The notes beneath the pieces are model-generated. The model saw only the letters and a program-made list of their open reading frames with translations, was not told where the DNA came from and did no database searches. From contig NC_081411.1 of NCBI RefSeq assembly GCF_030272615.1, positions 185,426,449 to 185,490,448 of the forward strand: a DNA stretch of 64,000 nucleotides, in the 5' to 3' direction. The DNA is from Cryptomeria japonica. Its lineage: Eukaryota > Streptophyta > Pinopsida > Cupressales > Cupressaceae. This document shows positions 60,754 to 64,000 of the stretch, piece after piece (positions within the stretch are counted from its first letter, which is position 1; every line of letters begins with the position of its first letter). The translations under genes were made by a program, and so were the position numbers.

Positions 60754-62592
60754 CACACGGTCATTAAATTGAGGCATTGTACCATAAAGGTAGTTGAATC
60801 TCACCATATTTACAATAAGCCTTGCATTCAATTGGATTAAAAGCCAAATACCACAACCGCTAATGATGGTGAAGAAGCCAATCAGGAACCAAGCGAGCAT
60901 ATTGAGCTTGTGCACAAGCATGGAATACACTACAGGGATGAAAGGTAATTCTATCAAGAGAAAGCTGGAGCAAACCAACATGTTGGTTACACAAAGGAAT
61001 AGTACCTTGTCTCTTGTATTAAGGGGTGTACTCAAATGCCACATGAGCACAACAAGTAGTGACAGAAAGAAGGCCAGATAATTAAAAATGAGAAATGTTT
61101 TAAAGGAGTCAAATCGAATCAGGAGTGGAAAACCTAACATTTCCTTTGTCTCTCCAATCCCTACCTTCGTCTGAAAACCACTCGGAATGGTGAAGGCTGG
61201 CGTAAATGACATAGTAGCTAACAACACTGCCACCACTAGTTTTGTATTGCGCCTATCATCATATGCTTTGTTCACCAAGTTCATGACATTCTCATACTTT
61301 TGTGAGGTTACCTTTAAGGCGATGTACAGGAAATGCCTTCCCTTGGGGGGATAATTAGCTAGCTTTCTAATTATCCTATGAGATTCATGGTGCTCTGTGT
61401 TCTCTCTTGCAATGTCAAGGGTTGTTAAGCCTTCATCGTTAACTGAATCTTTGTTTATTCCTTGTATATTCAATAGTGATTCCACCTTCTACAAAATGCA
61501 TTATCGAATTTAGAAGATGTGCATGTTTAGGAATCTTTGCATTGGAAGATGTTTGCTTCTTCATTAGCTAAGAGGGTATTTCAGCTCTTATTTTCATGAC
61601 TTTAACTAACAGTTACAATAATTTGAACATATTACCCAGCTAAATTTGTTAAGAAAATAGAGCAATAGAATTACAGCAAATACAAAATTGCACGAACATC
61701 ATCAATTACGTGACTCATCAAAGTTGGCTACGTCTATGAGAAAACTAAATTTTATTCTTCTTCAACGATTGTAGCATAGTAATATAAATTCTCATCAATC
61801 TCAAAATGTTATCCTCTTCAAGTTTTATAAAACTCATCATTAAAATCAAAATACATGAGAATAAGAAGAGTTTGAGGAGCTGAAAGGTTTTGTAGGTCGA
61901 ACTTCACGGCTGAGCAACACTTATTTTAAAGATATTTTTATTTACAGTTCATAATGCTAAATTTGTTCAAATTTTTAATTAAATTATGAACAATTTTTTT
62001 CATCAACAACGTTACAGATTATCATTTATAATCCATGAGGATGAACTAGAAAGCAGAAATAAGGATGATAAATTAGGATGACATAACTAGAGAGCAGAAA
62101 TGAGAGGATAGAGCTGACTGATGGGATTAAGTTAAAGCAGGGGAAGGAAGGATTCTAGAACCTCCAAGAGAGGGAAAAAAATTGAAAATGATTCTTATAT
62201 TCGTATTAATAGTCAATTTTATTTATTTATATGCCCAGCAAAGTTTACTATTCATTTATCATTATTTTCAACCTAAAAATTATTCTTTTAGATACAAAAT
62301 TTAATCTCATTAAAAAAAAAAATAGATGTTACCGTTGTGCGTCAAATGGTAGAGCTAACTTTAATAACAATGTAAAACAACAATTAGTAGAGCCATTTTT
62401 TAGCATGTCTAATTACAATATACGAAATAACTGATGTAATTTCTAAAAAAGGAGTCCGATATGAAACGTACATTCTGATATTTCAGATTACGTAGTAATA
62501 CTTGGTAATAACTAGTGATCTCTTTTTTAATAGAAAGTAATTGACTTACTTCATTGTCAAGAAATATGACATAAATACAAAAGCTTAAGAAG

Positions 62593-62700
62593 CACGGGAT
62601 AAACAGAAACTTGCACGAAAAATTTTCTTCTTTGCTGCAAAAAGCTTCAGAACCACGGGATAAAAAGAAACTTACACGAATATTTTTGTTCCTTGCTGAA
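62593..62700 (-). repeat. Local tandem duplication over an exon end and splice donor
   Basis: Two copies of about 61 bp (cacgggataaacagaaacttg and cacgggataaaaagaaactta, each followed by cacgaa-a-tttt-ttc-ttgctg) span the 3' end of ankyrin exon A. The upstream copy carries donor GTAAGT; the second has GCAAGT in its place. Confidence 0.75.
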
Positions 62701-63356
62701 ATATGTAGAGGTGTATCTCCACTTTCCAATGCCCCTATCTTTGAAGAAGAAAAATTTATTTTGATTTGAGGCATTTCATATCCCTGGTTAAAGCTTATTG
62801 CAATATTCATGGATTTGTTTCCACCAGTTTCCACGGACTCTATTTCAACACCCTGATTGCATCTTACTGCAATATGAACAGCTTTGTTCCCTCCACTTTC
62901 TAGGGGCTCTAACTTTGCAGAATGTTCTTTTCCTTCAACAGGATGAGAATTTATATATGGAGGCTTTTCAAGTCCCTGGTTCACTATGTCTAATAAACAT
63001 ACCGTTTAATTCAAGCAATCAACATTTCTCACTTGGCTAAGTCGGGCAGCTAAGTGCAACACATTCATTCCATAACTATTTGGTATTTCAATAGCATCTG
63101 GCTGCCACTTTATCAACTCTTTTATTGCTTCTAGATGCCCCAATTTCACTACCATACAAAGCGGTGTTTTGTGGTTGTCATTAACACAATAGCATAGTTC
63201 GGGTTGAAACTCTATTAATTGGCTCATTATATGTATGTAGCTTCTCCCTGGTAGCTACATGCAAGCCTGTATCACCATTTGTGCTTTTCATGGATTAACT
63301 CTCTTGCTTCTAGTAAGCCTAATAAATGCTTCACCAGATATGTAAAACAGACATCC

Positions 63357-63845
63357 TGTTGGAAAGAGAGGCAGAGGATATAGAAACAAAACAAATTATA
63401 AATAGACTATAATAGAGACAAGACAGAAAAATGAGCTTTATAGCTATGAAAACTTCATATATATTCATACATAAAAGATATACAATATGATTTAAAATAG
63501 AGCTGCTACTCTTTCCAATCTAATGCATCAAAACAGCTCCCCAGTTCTGATTTTTTGTTACTGTAGCCACATCATCTACTCTATATTTTTCATACTCTAT
63601 TTTTTTCTGTGTTGCTCTCCCAGCATTACCTCTTCTACAATACTTCTTACAAATTAACTTTATATTTAGTTCAAGTCCATTTACTACTGTCTTGTATGTA
63701 CATCAAAAAGATTGCAATCAATATTTTTAATTCAAAAAACTTTCATGTTTGGAGTAAGAAGGAAGGCATGGGCATGGTAAAGTTGAGTATATGGGATGGA
63801 CAGTAGTCTACGGAAGAGTAGGTGGGCAGTTGAAGATTAATTTCA
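63357..63845 (-). repeat. 3' LTR of the right-edge copia
   Basis: 489 bp with TG...CA ends on both strands. Only one LTR is visible. Confidence 0.82.
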
Positions 63846-63855
63846 ATACTCCCCC

Positions 63856-64000
63856 TTAATCGCAACTGCCATCTATAATACCCAAGTTGTTTCGTTGATG
63901 CACAAAACTTTCATTTCCCAATGGTTTGGTGAAGATATCAGCAAATTGGTCTTCTGACTTGCAATGTTCCAAAATTATTTCTCCATTGTTGATCAGCTCC
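63856..64000 (-). CDS. copia pol C-terminus (RNase H end), partial
   Basis: The frame enters from the right edge: HCKSEDQFADIFTKPLGNES, then RNNLGI, and stops at TAA 63,856-63,858, beside the polypurine tract. This is the canonical end of copia pol. No stop interrupts the 48 visible codons, so this element may be younger than its neighbours. Confidence 0.85.
   Translation of the reverse strand, partial: ELINNGEIILEHCKSEDQFADIFTKPLGNESFVHQRNNLGIIDGSCD

Larger units (their letters stand above)
52847..63356 (-). pseudogene. Ankyrin-repeat, PGG-domain membrane protein gene broken by retrotransposons
   Basis: Exon A is 63,356-62,676. It starts inside the coding region (CFTYLVKHLLGLLEAREL), has two frameshifts around NGDTGLHVATRE, then ankyrin repeats (TPLCMVVKLGHLEAIKELI, MNVLHLAARL), a TAA at about 63,004 and more ankyrin-like units (GNKAVHIAV, GNKSMNIAI, GDTPLHISAR) before donor GTAAGT. 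Exon B starts at 61,488 with LTTLDIAREN and the PGG motif (RNTKLVVAVLLATMSFTPAF). Hydrophobic helices around FLIFNYLAFFLSLLVVLMW, VTNMLVCSSFLLIELPFI and MLAWFLIGFFTIISGCGIWL follow. The copia insertion lies directly after MPQFNDRV. The native tail (VEFLWVKLERLGYFGW ... STKNI, TAG at 52,847-52,849) lies at 52,999-52,847, beyond the insert. Family members act at membranes in stress and defence; ACD6 is the known example. Confidence 0.85.
63357..64000 (-). mobile_element. 3' end of a second copia element in the same ankyrin gene
   Basis: The LTR at 63,357-63,845 (TGTTGGAAAG ... TTAATTTCA on the plus strand) is preceded on the minus strand by the polypurine tract aagggggagtat (63,846-63,857) and the end of RNase H. 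The rest lies beyond the window. Its left end abuts coding sequence of ankyrin exon A at 63,356, so it interrupts that gene. The TSD should be catcc (63,352-63,356) repeated beyond the right edge. Confidence 0.88.

Overview
This is nuclear DNA from a land plant, most likely a gymnosperm (inferred from family style, not proven). It is AT-rich, its genes have several introns, and most of its length is old transposon sequence. I see no bacterial operons, tRNA or rRNA genes, or CRISPR arrays.

Only one protein-coding gene can be modelled end to end. It is a seven-exon NLR immune-receptor gene on the minus strand (13,881 to 7,542). Its splice phases agree throughout and give about 1,253 residues: a short N-terminus, a TNL-like NB-ARC with degenerate motifs, a long LRR, and a C-terminal part resembling the thioredoxin-like domain of sieve-element-occlusion (SEO) proteins. 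A head-to-tail duplicate of it is a pseudogene in pieces. Part of its last exon lies at 14,320-14,961, and the rest resumes base for base at 35,615. About 20.65 kb of unrelated DNA separates the two pieces, and the duplicate's upstream side is cut by a copia LTR at 37,944.

The 20.65 kb block carries a decayed CACTA (En/Spm) system on the plus strand: a TNP2-type transposase, a DUF4216 domain with a roughly 100-residue aspartate tail encoded by (GAT)n, a SET-domain-like reading frame, and a TNP1/Transposase_24-like multi-exon gene. The block also holds LINE fragments and a fragment of an NPF (NRT1/PTR) transporter.

From 37.9 to 64 kb there are four LTR retrotransposons of copia type or with copia-like signals. 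They are a truncated 5' end (37,944-39,640), a structurally complete element without pol (41,318-48,010, TSD TGAAC), a full-length but stop-ridden Ty1/copia (53,000-60,753, TSD CACACG), and a 3' end running off the right edge (63,357-64,000). The last two sit inside one ankyrin-repeat/PGG-domain gene on the minus strand. Its C-terminal tail now lies about 7.75 kb from the rest.

The left 7 kb holds a broken transposon-type gene (1-1,233), a G-rich repeat cluster, and a short LTR element without recognisable coding capacity (3,368-5,925). Many stops in the dead genes fit C-to-T change at CAG, CAA or CGA, or TGG turned into a stop, as expected from deamination of methylated cytosine in silenced repeats.
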